Assembly: GCA_017623595.1 (NCBI GenBank)
Contig: JAGAOU010000077.1
Location: 1 to 41,903, forward strand
DNA from: Clostridia bacterium
Lineage (GTDB): Bacteria; Bacillota; Clostridia; Oscillospirales; UBA644
Reading direction: 5' to 3'
Length of the DNA: 41,903 bases
Shown here: positions 1-6,278 of the stretch, piece after piece
How positions within the stretch are numbered: the first letter of the stretch is position 1
Layout: each line of letters starts with the position of its first letter
Notes under the pieces: generated by a model
The model's input: only the letters and a program-made list of their open reading frames with translations
What the model was told of the DNA's origin: nothing
The model's database searches: none
Made by a program: the position numbers and the translations under genes

Positions 1-67
1 CTTTCAAGAACTCATCAATATCATCAGCACAATTTCCATACCAATATTTTCTTGATTTATCGATCAT
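1..67 (-). CDS. Unrecognised protein, N-terminal 22 residues only
   Basis: An open frame starts at an ATG at 67 and runs leftward off the window edge. The ATG is preceded by a GTGAGGA ribosome binding site 7 bases away, which is the main reason to call it. The visible 22 residues are hydrophilic and begin MIDKSRKYWYG, with an acidic stretch after that. This is too little to assign a family. A possible promoter lies about 260 bases upstream, on the far side of a palindromic repeat element. Confidence 0.55.
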   Translation of the reverse strand, partial: MIDKSRKYWYGNCADDIDEFLK

Positions 68-174
68 ATTATAGTCCTCACTTAAAATCAAAGTTATCGT
101 TCCGTTTTATCGCCAGTTTCGCCTTTGTATTACAAAGGCTTCGGGCAAAGCCCATACCCCTAAAGATGCACAAA

Positions 175-322
175 ACCAAAAGCTCCCTCCGGGAGGGAGC
201 TGTCAGCGAAGCTGACTGAGGGAGAGTGCGATACAATAAGATTTATCCAAACCTAAAGTTACGCAGGCTCCTTCCGTCACGCTACGCGCGCCACCTTCCT
301 CCCAGAGGAAGGCTTTTCGTTA
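175..322. repeat. MITE-like imperfect inverted repeat element
   Basis: The left arm (about 178-228) contains a perfect hairpin, AGCTCCCTCCGGGAGGGAGCT, followed by a second small hairpin (GTCAGCGAAGCTGAC) and GGGAG. The right arm (about 268-317), read on the minus strand, has the same order: an AGGAAGG-type terminal hairpin, a GTCACGCTACGCGCGCC segment, then GGAAGGAGCCTGC. The ends read AAAAGC and GCTTTT. The roughly 40-base centre is AT-rich and non-coding. This resembles the short dispersed palindromic elements common in gut Clostridia genomes, but copy number cannot be judged from one window. No convincing target-site duplication is visible. Confidence 0.6.
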
Positions 323-327
323 ACCCC

Positions 328-356
328 ATTATAACACAAATCGGCAGAGAAAACAA
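328..356 (-). promoter_or_regulatory. Possible promoter for the leftmost gene
   Basis: On the minus strand a TTGTTT -35 (351-356) and a perfect TATAAT -10 (328-333) are separated by 17 bases. The next leftward start codon is at 67, so a transcript would pass through the whole repeat element first. Otherwise 68-431 is non-coding. Confidence 0.4.
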
Positions 357-431
357 GTTCTCTTCCGAAATTTTGTGACTGCCATTTCTCCGTTAAGAAT
401 GCAGTGAGATCGGGTGGATCTTTTGGTATTC

Positions 432-1247
432 TTATTTGTCCAGATGTACATCCAGTTGCGGGAAAGGAATTTCAATTCCGTTTTTGTCCAACTCTTCTTT
501 GACGCTTTCTTTTAAGTCAAAGTTGACTGTCCAATAATCACTGCTCTTGACCCAAACACGTAAGGCAAAATCAAGAGAAGATTCCCCGTGATTCGTCAGG
601 CGGCAGAAGGGCTCGGGATCTTTCAGGACCAAGGCGTGGGCGTTTGCCTGATTCAGCAGGATTTCCTTAACCTTTTCAATGTCGGAACTGTAGGACACCG
701 AAACGGGAATGTCCAAGCGCCGAGTGTCGTGGAAGGAGTAGTTTGTGATAGCCTCGTTTGCAATGGCGCCGTTTGGGATAACAATGCGTTTGTTATCAGG
801 CGTGTCCAAAATGGTGTAGAGGATGGTGATTTCCTTTACGGTTCCCGATCCCTGTGCGGTTTCGATATAATTATCGATAACGAAGGGCTTGAAGATCAGA
901 ATCATAATCCCCCCTGCCAGATTTGCAAGCGATCCTTGCAATGCGGCACCAATGGCCACACCGACGGAAGCAATGAAGGCCACAAAGTTTGTCATGGGAA
1001 TCCCCAGAATGGAGATGACGGAAATTACCACCAACACTTTAAGTAAAATGTTCAGCAGGCTGACCAAAAAGGTTTGAACCCCTGCATCCAGTTTTGCAAA
1101 TCCGTGGCTCTTTTTGATGATTTTTACAAGCCACTTGCATGCTTTGAAGCCAATGACGAGAATAATAAACGCGCTGATCAGTCGCAGCCCCGTACTGGTT
1201 GCAATTTCTCCCAGTTTCCCGAGAATGTTTTTCAGAAATTCTTCCAT
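432..1247 (-). CDS. Small-conductance mechanosensitive channel, MscS family
   Basis: This 271-residue membrane protein is a mechanosensitive channel that releases solutes on osmotic downshock. Its pore helix region (GVAIGAALQGSLANLAGG) is the classic MscS TM3 pattern of small residues, followed by a PFVIDNYIE linker and a cytoplasmic beta domain. Length and the three N-terminal hydrophobic segments fit the short MscS class. The frame is open further upstream, but the ATG at 1247 is chosen because AGGAGG lies at the right distance and upstream codons overlap the promoter. It is transcribed divergently from the GDPD gene. Confidence 0.9.
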   Translation of the reverse strand: MEEFLKNILGKLGEIATSTGLRLISAFIILVIGFKACKWLVKIIKKSHGFAKLDAGVQTFLVSLLNILLKVLVVISVISILGIPMTNFVAFIASVGVAIGAALQGSLANLAGGIMILIFKPFVIDNYIETAQGSGTVKEITILYTILDTPDNKRIVIPNGAIANEAITNYSFHDTRRLDIPVSVSYSSDIEKVKEILLNQANAHALVLKDPEPFCRLTNHGESSLDFALRVWVKSSDYWTVNFDLKESVKEELDKNGIEIPFPQLDVHLDK

Positions 1248-1277
1248 AATATAGAACCTCCTGTGTTTTCTTGCTTT

Positions 1278-1306
1278 ATTATACTTCTTTTTTATGAATC
1301 TGTCAA
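1278..1306 (-). promoter_or_regulatory. Consensus promoter of the MscS gene
   Basis: On the minus strand: TTGACA (1301-1306), 17-base spacer, TATAAT (1278-1283). The -35 lies only 20 bases from the -35 of the divergent GDPD promoter, so the two promoters are back to back. Confidence 0.8.
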
Positions 1307-1326
1307 GAAAATAAGAGTGAAAACTC

Positions 1327-1355
1327 TTGACATTTTCGTGACAATGTGTTATACT
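1327..1355 (+). promoter_or_regulatory. Promoter of the GDPD gene
   Basis: TTGACA (1327-1332), 17-base spacer, TATACT (1350-1355), about 29 bases upstream of the start codon. Confidence 0.75.
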
Positions 1356-1383
1356 TAAAAAAACAACTTTGGGGGTGCTTCTT

Positions 1384-2133
1384 ATGAGCAACACAATTAA
1401 ATTTTCTTCGGACCGCAAACCTCTTATGGTAGCCCATCGCGGACTTTCCGCCCTGGAAAAGGAAAATACTCACGCCGCTTTTATTGCTGCCGGGAACCGC
1501 TCTTATTGGGGTATTGAGACCGATATTCATCATACGGCAGACGGCAAATATGTTTGTATTCATGATGCTTCTACGGCTCGTGTCGGGATCGACGACATCA
1601 ATGTTGAACTTTGTACCTACGATACGGTCCGTTCTCTTCTTCTTTGTGAAAAAAGCGGTGAAAAGGGGAGAACCGACATCCGCATTCCTTCTTTTGAGGA
1701 ATATGTCCGCATCTGTAAGCATTACGACAAGGTCTGTGTTTTGGAATTGAAGGGTGTTTTTGAAAAAGAGCACCTTCAGGATGTTCTCGACATCCTTGCG
1801 AAAGAAGAATGGCAAGATCATACGGTCATTATCGCCTTCGGGTTGGAGAATCTGATTCGTCTTCGTGAAATTGCGCCTGATCAGACGGCCCAGTATCTGA
1901 CCTCCGGCAAGAACTTTGCGGAAGATCCCACCGCTATTGATCGGATGTATGAGATTCTGAATACTTACAATCTTGATCTTGACATCTACCACAAGGCGCT
2001 GACGCCCGAAATTTCTGCCCGTGTTCATGCCGATGGCCACGTGGTCAATGTTTGGACCGTGGATACCACCGAGGATGCGTCTGCTGCGGTGGCTTGCGGG
2101 ATTGAGTATATGACTTCTAACATTCTTGAGTGA
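1384..2133 (+). CDS. Glycerophosphodiester phosphodiesterase family protein
   Basis: This 249-residue protein probably hydrolyses glycerophosphodiesters to glycerol-3-phosphate and an alcohol, in phospholipid turnover. The GDPD catalytic and metal residues are visible: AHRG (His18, Arg19), EN at 27-28, IETDIH (Glu45, Asp47) and IHD (His60). The C-terminus has the typical VNVWTVDTTEDA and GIEYMTSN strands. No signal peptide is seen, so it is probably cytoplasmic. The ATG at 1384 follows GGGGGTG; an in-frame TTG at 1369 overlaps that site and is less likely. The gene ends in a terminator shared with the convergent phosphopantetheinyl transferase gene. Confidence 0.9.
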   Translation: MSNTIKFSSDRKPLMVAHRGLSALEKENTHAAFIAAGNRSYWGIETDIHHTADGKYVCIHDASTARVGIDDINVELCTYDTVRSLLLCEKSGEKGRTDIRIPSFEEYVRICKHYDKVCVLELKGVFEKEHLQDVLDILAKEEWQDHTVIIAFGLENLIRLREIAPDQTAQYLTSGKNFAEDPTAIDRMYEILNTYNLDLDIYHKALTPEISARVHADGHVVNVWTVDTTEDASAAVACGIEYMTSNILE

Positions 2134-2137
2134 AATG

Positions 2138-2172
2138 AAAAAATCGGCACCTGATCAGGGTGCCGATTTTTT
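2138..2172. terminator. Bidirectional terminator between convergent genes
   Basis: A long stem (AAAAAATCGGCACC paired with GGTGCCGATTTTTT) has T runs on both strands. It sits between the GDPD stop and the stop of the leftward gene at 2174. Confidence 0.85.
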
Positions 2173-2173
2173 G

Positions 2174-2764
2174 TTAGTCACAAATCAATTCCGCCACGGA
2201 CAACGTGTATTTTCCCATTTTTTCGGTGGTAACTTTGATTCCGAGCGTTTCGGGATGTAATGCGGGAATTTCCCGATCCTTGCGGGGAAGAATGCCGTCC
2301 ATTTTAAAAATGGCTTCCTTTTTTGTCCAAAGTTCAAAAAAACGAAGGCACCGCTCACTTTCGCTCGTCGGCTCGGACAGATAATCCCATTCTTCGGGGG
2401 TGCAAATACGTTCTTGCGCGGCGGCCATAACGGGGCGGTTGAGTTCAATATCAATGCCAACAGGTGTATCTCCGCAGACACAGGCCACAATGACATCGGA
2501 ATGTGAAACGCTGAAATAAAGTGGGTTCCCTTCCAGATAAGGCTTGCCCGAATCGGTTATCTTAATTTCAATTTCCTCTTCGGAACAATCCAATTCTTTT
2601 GCAAGAATGCTTCGCGCTAAATGATCGGCGGCAATGCAGCTCTTTTTGCCGTTTTCAGAGACAATGCGACGGCATTTTTCTTTCCGTTCTTCGGACATGA
2701 GAGAAAACCATGCTTTGTATTCTTCCTCGCCGACCGTGGTAATATCGAAAAAATAAGGGGGCAA
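2174..2764 (-). CDS. 4'-phosphopantetheinyl transferase superfamily protein
   Basis: This 196-residue protein is predicted to transfer phosphopantetheine from CoA to a carrier protein. Visible family motifs are FSVSHS (about 84-89), GIDIEL (103-108, with the magnesium-binding Asp) and ELWTKKEAIFK (about 147-156). The short size fits a compact Sfp/AcpT-like member. The TTG at 2764 is chosen because AAAGGAAGTG lies 6 bases upstream. The upstream ATG at 2800 lies inside the promoter and would not be transcribed. No polyketide, non-ribosomal peptide or carrier-protein gene is nearby, so the substrate is not evident; it could be the general fatty-acid ACP. Confidence 0.85.
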   Translation of the reverse strand: MPPYFFDITTVGEEEYKAWFSLMSEERKEKCRRIVSENGKKSCIAADHLARSILAKELDCSEEEIEIKITDSGKPYLEGNPLYFSVSHSDVIVACVCGDTPVGIDIELNRPVMAAAQERICTPEEWDYLSEPTSESERCLRFFELWTKKEAIFKMDGILPRKDREIPALHPETLGIKVTTEKMGKYTLSVAELICD

Positions 2765-2788
2765 AGTTGTCACTTCCTTTCGTTTAGT

Positions 2789-2817
2789 ATTATACATCAA
2801 AAAAAAACGTTTGTCAA
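2789..2817 (-). promoter_or_regulatory. Consensus promoter of the phosphopantetheinyl transferase gene
   Basis: On the minus strand: TTGACA (2812-2817), 17-base spacer, TATAAT (2789-2794). The transcription start would be near 2782, leaving a leader of about 18 bases before the TTG start. Confidence 0.8.
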
Positions 2818-2852
2818 GAGTGAAAAATTCGCATTTTTTTCCGAAAAACCTC

Positions 2853-2881
2853 TTGCAATCTGCGCTCTTTTGTTGTATAAT
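2853..2881 (+). promoter_or_regulatory. Promoter of fba
   Basis: TTGCAA (2853-2858), 17-base spacer, TATAAT (2876-2881). It is divergent from the phosphopantetheinyl transferase promoter. Confidence 0.75.
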
Positions 2882-2920
2882 GTATGGTATGGAACATTAC
2901 AATTTTCGGAGGTAGTAAAA

Positions 2921-3784
2921 ATGTTAGTTTCCGCAAAAGAAATGCTTACCAAAGCAAAGGCCGGCCACTATGCCGTCGGTCAGTTCAACATCAATAACCT
3001 GGAATGGACCAAAGCCATCCTTTTGACTGCACAGGAGATGAATTCTCCCGTTATTCTCGGTGTTTCCGAAGGTGCGGGCAAATATATGTGCGGTTATAAG
3101 ACCATCGTCGGTATGGTCAACGGGATGCTGGAGAATCTGAAGATCACCGTTCCCGTCGCCCTCCATCTGGACCACGGTTCTTACGAAGGTGCTCTTGCTT
3201 GCATCGAAGCAGGCTTCTCTTCCGTTATGTTTGACGGGTCTCATTATCCCATCGAAGAAAATATCGCAAAGACCACCGAATTGGTTAACCTGACCACCGA
3301 GAAGGGGATCTCCCTGGAAGCCGAAGTCGGCGCAATCGGTGGGGAAGAAGACGGTGTTGTGGGGGCCGGTGAATGCGCTGATCCCGAAGAATGCAAGCAG
3401 ATCGCTGATCTGGGCGTAACCATGCTTGCCGCCGGTATCGGTAATATTCACGGTAAGTACCCCGCTAATTGGGCAGGGCTTTCCTTTGAAACTCTGGCCG
3501 CTGTTCAGGAGAAGACCGGCGCTATGCCTCTCGTTCTTCACGGCGGTACCGGCATTCCTGCCGATCAGATTAAGAAGGCCATTGACCTGGGCGTTTCCAA
3601 GATTAACGTGAACACCGAATGTCAGCTTGCATTTGCCGATGCTACCCGTAAGTACATCGAAGCAGGCAAGGATTTGGAAGGTAAGGGCTTTGACCCCCGC
3701 AAGCTTCTCGCTCCCGGTGTGGAAGCCATCAAGGCTACTGTTCGCGAAAAGATCGAACTGTTCGGCTCTGCCAACAAGGCGTAA
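2921..3784 (+). CDS. fba: Class II fructose-bisphosphate aldolase
   Basis: This 287-residue cytoplasmic, zinc-dependent enzyme cleaves fructose-1,6-bisphosphate into dihydroxyacetone phosphate and glyceraldehyde-3-phosphate in glycolysis. Class II motifs are clear: HLDHGSYEGA (82-91, with catalytic Asp84 and zinc His85), EAEVGAIGGEEDGV, GNIHGKYP, LHGGTGIP and the phosphate loop region KINVNTE. Tagatose-bisphosphate aldolases share these motifs, but the absence of a tagatose or galactitol cluster favours the glycolytic role. The ATG follows CGGAGG by 8 bases. It has its own promoter and a downstream hairpin, so it is probably monocistronic. Confidence 0.95.
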   Translation: MLVSAKEMLTKAKAGHYAVGQFNINNLEWTKAILLTAQEMNSPVILGVSEGAGKYMCGYKTIVGMVNGMLENLKITVPVALHLDHGSYEGALACIEAGFSSVMFDGSHYPIEENIAKTTELVNLTTEKGISLEAEVGAIGGEEDGVVGAGECADPEECKQIADLGVTMLAAGIGNIHGKYPANWAGLSFETLAAVQEKTGAMPLVLHGGTGIPADQIKKAIDLGVSKINVNTECQLAFADATRKYIEAGKDLEGKGFDPRKLLAPGVEAIKATVREKIELFGSANKA

Positions 3785-3800
3785 AATTCCGTTGAATGAT

Positions 3801-3833
3801 AAGGAGGCTTTGGATTCCCGAAGCCTCCTTTTG
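3801..3833 (+). terminator. Hairpin after fba, weak terminator
   Basis: AAGGAGGCTT pairs perfectly with AAGCCTCCTT across a 10-base loop, but only a short T run follows. No other promoter is obvious before the SGNH gene, so readthrough from fba may be what transcribes it. Confidence 0.6.
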
Positions 3834-3855
3834 CACAGAAATGAGGAAATTTTGT

Positions 3856-4518
3856 ATGGAATGGAACGGAAAAGTAATCAATTTTCTCGGAGACAGTATC
3901 ACCCAGGGCGTGGGTGCATCCTGTAAGGAAACAAACTATGTAAATCAAACGAAGGCGCTCTTGCATCTTGCCGCCGCCAACAATTACGGCATCAGTGGCA
4001 CGCGAATCGCTCCCCGCATGGTTCCCACCGAAAATGCCAGCTTTGAACAACCCTTTGCCACTCGTGTGGATGCCATGGACCCAAATGCGGACGGTGTTAT
4101 CGTTTTCGGAGGAACGAATGATTTCGGTCATGGAGATGCTCCTCTCGGAACGATCAATGATTCCACAGAGGAGACCTTCTACGGTGCGTTGAAGGTTCTT
4201 TTTGAAAAACTGATTGTGAAATATCCGGGCAAGCCCATTGTTGTCATGACGCCGCTTCATCGGTGCAGTGAGGACAATGTTCTGGGAGACGGAAAGAACA
4301 AAATGCCCCTCGGGCATCCTTTGGCGGACTTTGTGATCGCCGTGAGAGAGGTTGCGGCACTCTATTCGCTTCCCGTTTTGGATCTTTGGTCGGTCAGCGG
4401 AATGCAGCCTAAGATCCCTGTCATCAAGGAGAAATTCATGCCCGACGGCCTCCACCCCAACGATGCGGGTCACCGCTTGATTGCAGAACGGCTGGCAAGC
4501 TTTTTGAATGCTTATTGA
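3856..4518 (+). CDS. SGNH/GDSL-family hydrolase
   Basis: This 220-residue protein is a serine esterase or lipase-like hydrolase. All four blocks are visible: GDS with nucleophile Ser14, the Gly block YGISGTR (44-50), GGTND (85-89), and DGLHPN with Asp197 and His200 completing the triad. No signal peptide is seen, so a cytoplasmic deacetylase or esterase acting on acylated sugars is plausible, but the substrate is not determinable. The ATG at 3856 is preceded by TGAGGAAA. An in-frame ATG at 3841 carries that ribosome binding site within it and is less likely. Confidence 0.88.
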   Translation: MEWNGKVINFLGDSITQGVGASCKETNYVNQTKALLHLAAANNYGISGTRIAPRMVPTENASFEQPFATRVDAMDPNADGVIVFGGTNDFGHGDAPLGTINDSTEETFYGALKVLFEKLIVKYPGKPIVVMTPLHRCSEDNVLGDGKNKMPLGHPLADFVIAVREVAALYSLPVLDLWSVSGMQPKIPVIKEKFMPDGLHPNDAGHRLIAERLASFLNAY

Positions 4519-4529
4519 TCCTTGTATTC

Positions 4530-4567
4530 CACATCCCCTTACAATGTTGTGAGGGGATGTGAATTTT
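4530..4567 (+). terminator. Terminator after the SGNH gene
   Basis: CACATCCCCTTACAA pairs with TTGTGAGGGGATGTG with one mismatch, followed by a T run. Confidence 0.8.
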
Positions 4568-4590
4568 TTGTGAAACAGATAGGGAGGTAC

Positions 4591-4619
4591 TTGACAAAAC
4601 ATTCTTTTTCAGGTATAAT
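4591..4619 (+). promoter_or_regulatory. Consensus promoter of the DUF3793 gene
   Basis: TTGACA (4591-4596), 17-base spacer, TATAAT (4614-4619). Transcription should start near 4626, directly on the first palindromic operator-like site. Confidence 0.8.
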
Positions 4620-4625
4620 AGAATT

Positions 4626-4643
4626 AGTTAGCGGCGGCTAACT
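4626..4643. promoter_or_regulatory. Operator-like palindrome 1 (AGTTAGC-N4-GCTAACT)
   Basis: A perfect inverted repeat with 7-base arms around GGCG. It begins 6 bases after the -10, so a bound protein would cover the transcription start. The TTAG/CTAA core recalls DtxR/MntR-type metalloregulator half-sites, although the spacing is wider than in the classic DtxR box. The regulator is not in the window. Confidence 0.65.
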
Positions 4644-4694
4644 GTTTCTCCAAAGTAAATACTGTGATACGCTTTTCGTTTTTTTTTACTTATT

Positions 4695-4712
4695 GGTTAG
4701 CCGTCGCTAACT
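4695..4712. promoter_or_regulatory. Operator-like palindrome 2 (GGTTAGC-N4-GCTAACT)
   Basis: A second copy of the GTTAGC-N4-GCTAAC palindrome, 69 bases after the first and ending two bases before the GAGAGG ribosome binding site of the DUF3793 gene. The outer base pair is imperfect (G versus T). Confidence 0.6.
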
Positions 4713-4727
4713 GTGAGAGGAATTCCT

Positions 4728-5273
4728 ATGTCTGAGTTTCATCTTATCCGTCATTGTTCTCCCACTCTTGCAAGCTTAAAGACGGGGAGTCTGTTTTCTT
4801 GCCACGTGGAGGATATGTGCCAACTTCGCCATGTCCTGCGTGATATTAATCTCCGCTTGAAAGGTAAGGGGCTTCGAGTTTTGCCCGTTCGTTTTTGTAA
4901 AGGAAAGGCTTTGATTTATGTTTATCGTCCCCGTAAGCTGGAACGGGATCTGAACAATAAAACTGCCGCATATATTTTAAAGGAACGGGGCTATAAGGGG
5001 AAGTCTTCTCAGTGCATCCGTCATTTGATTCGTCGCCTACGGGATGCGGAGGAATTTCCTCACGAGATCGGTCTCTTTTTGGGATATCCTTCGGAGGATG
5101 TGAAAGGTTTTATCGAGGACCCCTCTGCTTGTAAGTGTGTCGGTCACTGGAAGGTATACGGGAACGAAGAAGCAGCTCGCCGTAATTTTGCCAAGTTCCG
5201 CAAGTGTACTATGGTTTATTCCCGTCACTTTGCTTTGGGAAAGAGCCTGGAGAAGCTTACTGTCGCAGGATGA
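4728..5273 (+). CDS. DUF3793 family protein
   Basis: This 181-residue soluble protein of unknown biochemical role is recognised by the family signature HEIGLFLGYPSEDVKGFIE (112-130) and the following GHWKVYG segment (139-145), with a basic centre and Cys/His residues scattered through it. As I recall, DUF3793 genes in Clostridia often sit with flavodoxin or ferrous-iron transport (feo) genes. Here the gene is alone, but its promoter carries two metalloregulator-like palindromes, which suggests metal-dependent control. The ATG at 4728 follows GAGAGG. An upstream in-frame GTG at 4713 would overlap that ribosome binding site. Confidence 0.85.
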   Translation: MSEFHLIRHCSPTLASLKTGSLFSCHVEDMCQLRHVLRDINLRLKGKGLRVLPVRFCKGKALIYVYRPRKLERDLNNKTAAYILKERGYKGKSSQCIRHLIRRLRDAEEFPHEIGLFLGYPSEDVKGFIEDPSACKCVGHWKVYGNEEAARRNFAKFRKCTMVYSRHFALGKSLEKLTVAG

Positions 5274-5326
5274 ATGATTGCTTACTTACTCTGTCATATA
5301 TATTGTCATGGACTTACCCTCTGTAG

Positions 5327-5360
5327 AGAAACGGAATCCCTTTCGGGATTCCGTTTCTTT
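5327..5360. terminator. Bidirectional terminator
   Basis: A perfect 14-bp stem AGAAACGGAATCCC / GGGATTCCGTTTCT with a TTTC loop sits between the convergent DUF3793 and ATP-grasp genes. Confidence 0.85.
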
Positions 5361-5410
5361 ATCGGTTATAACCTTTCGCTGAGGGGAAGTTTATTGTGCT
5401 CTAAACATGT

Positions 5411-6274
5411 TCAGAATAAGAGATCGGAAAAGTTCTTTTCGTTTGCCCTGACAGCATCTGCGATATGTTGTTCTACCCTCACGTTACAAACGGTGTTGAG
5501 TTCATTAAACAAGGCGTTGGAGTTGACTTCGCAGATCAACGGTTGTCCTTCGGGGCCGTAGAGGAGATCTACGCCGCCGAAATCCAATCCCAGCAGAGCA
5601 CATGCGTCGATTGCGGTCTGCTCGAATCCGTTGGGAGGGGTAATTTTTCTTCCGTGTCCGCCCGAACTGATGTTGGAGCGGAAGTCTTCAGGATTGTGGC
5701 GTTCCATGGCTGCAATCGCCTGTCCCGCGACCACATAGATGCGGACGTCTTTTCCCTTTGAGGTCGAGACGAATTTCTGAAAAAGATGGGGTTGATTTTT
5801 CCATTCCTCGCAGCAGTTCATCAATTCTTCCATGGTGTGAATCAGACGTACCTGCTGTCCGAGGGAGCCAAAGGCCAATTTTGCGATCAGAGGAAGACCG
5901 AGGGCTTCCGCAACCCGAAGGGCGAAGGTCTTGCGGAAGATTGGATCGTCATGGAACAGCAGGGGCGATGGAATGGTATCGGGAATGTTTCCTTCGGTGC
6001 GCAGCAGCTCGTTGGTTCTCCGTTTGTCGTCACACAGTTCGATGGAGCCGATATTGTTGTACAGGCGAACACCCATGGTTTCCAGGCGCAGTCCCGTAAT
6101 CACGTCCTTGTCAAAGTAGACGCATTTGGAGAATTCGATTTCGGAATCCTTATAAAAGAGCATTTCGTCGGTATAAAAGCAAGGGCAATCCAGCTCCGTT
6201 GCTACGGCATGGGCCTGACGGCCGAAAATATTTTCCAAAGAACGGTTGTATAAAACAGCATATTCCCGATTCAT
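5411..6274 (-). CDS. RimK-like ATP-grasp family protein
   Basis: This 287-residue protein is predicted to form an amide or peptide bond through an acyl-phosphate using ATP. ATP-grasp features are visible: PLIAKLAFGSLGQQVRL (central lysine and glycine loop), LFQKFV with the following KGKDVRIYVV, and the metal-binding end DFGGVDLLYG...ICEVNSNALF. This pattern is closest to RimK/LysX-type carboxylate-amine ligases. The substrate is unknown. It starts 4 bases after the stop of the PLP lyase-like gene, with GAAAGGATG as ribosome binding site, so the two are one operon and probably work on related metabolites. Confidence 0.85.
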   Translation of the reverse strand: MNREYAVLYNRSLENIFGRQAHAVATELDCPCFYTDEMLFYKDSEIEFSKCVYFDKDVITGLRLETMGVRLYNNIGSIELCDDKRRTNELLRTEGNIPDTIPSPLLFHDDPIFRKTFALRVAEALGLPLIAKLAFGSLGQQVRLIHTMEELMNCCEEWKNQPHLFQKFVSTSKGKDVRIYVVAGQAIAAMERHNPEDFRSNISSGGHGRKITPPNGFEQTAIDACALLGLDFGGVDLLYGPEGQPLICEVNSNALFNELNTVCNVRVEQHIADAVRANEKNFSDLLF

Positions 6275-6278
6275 GAAA

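Noticed and set aside
3841..3855. ATG at 3841 as the SGNH hydrolase start
   Set aside because: The best ribosome binding site (TGAGGAAA) lies within this segment and serves the ATG at 3856.
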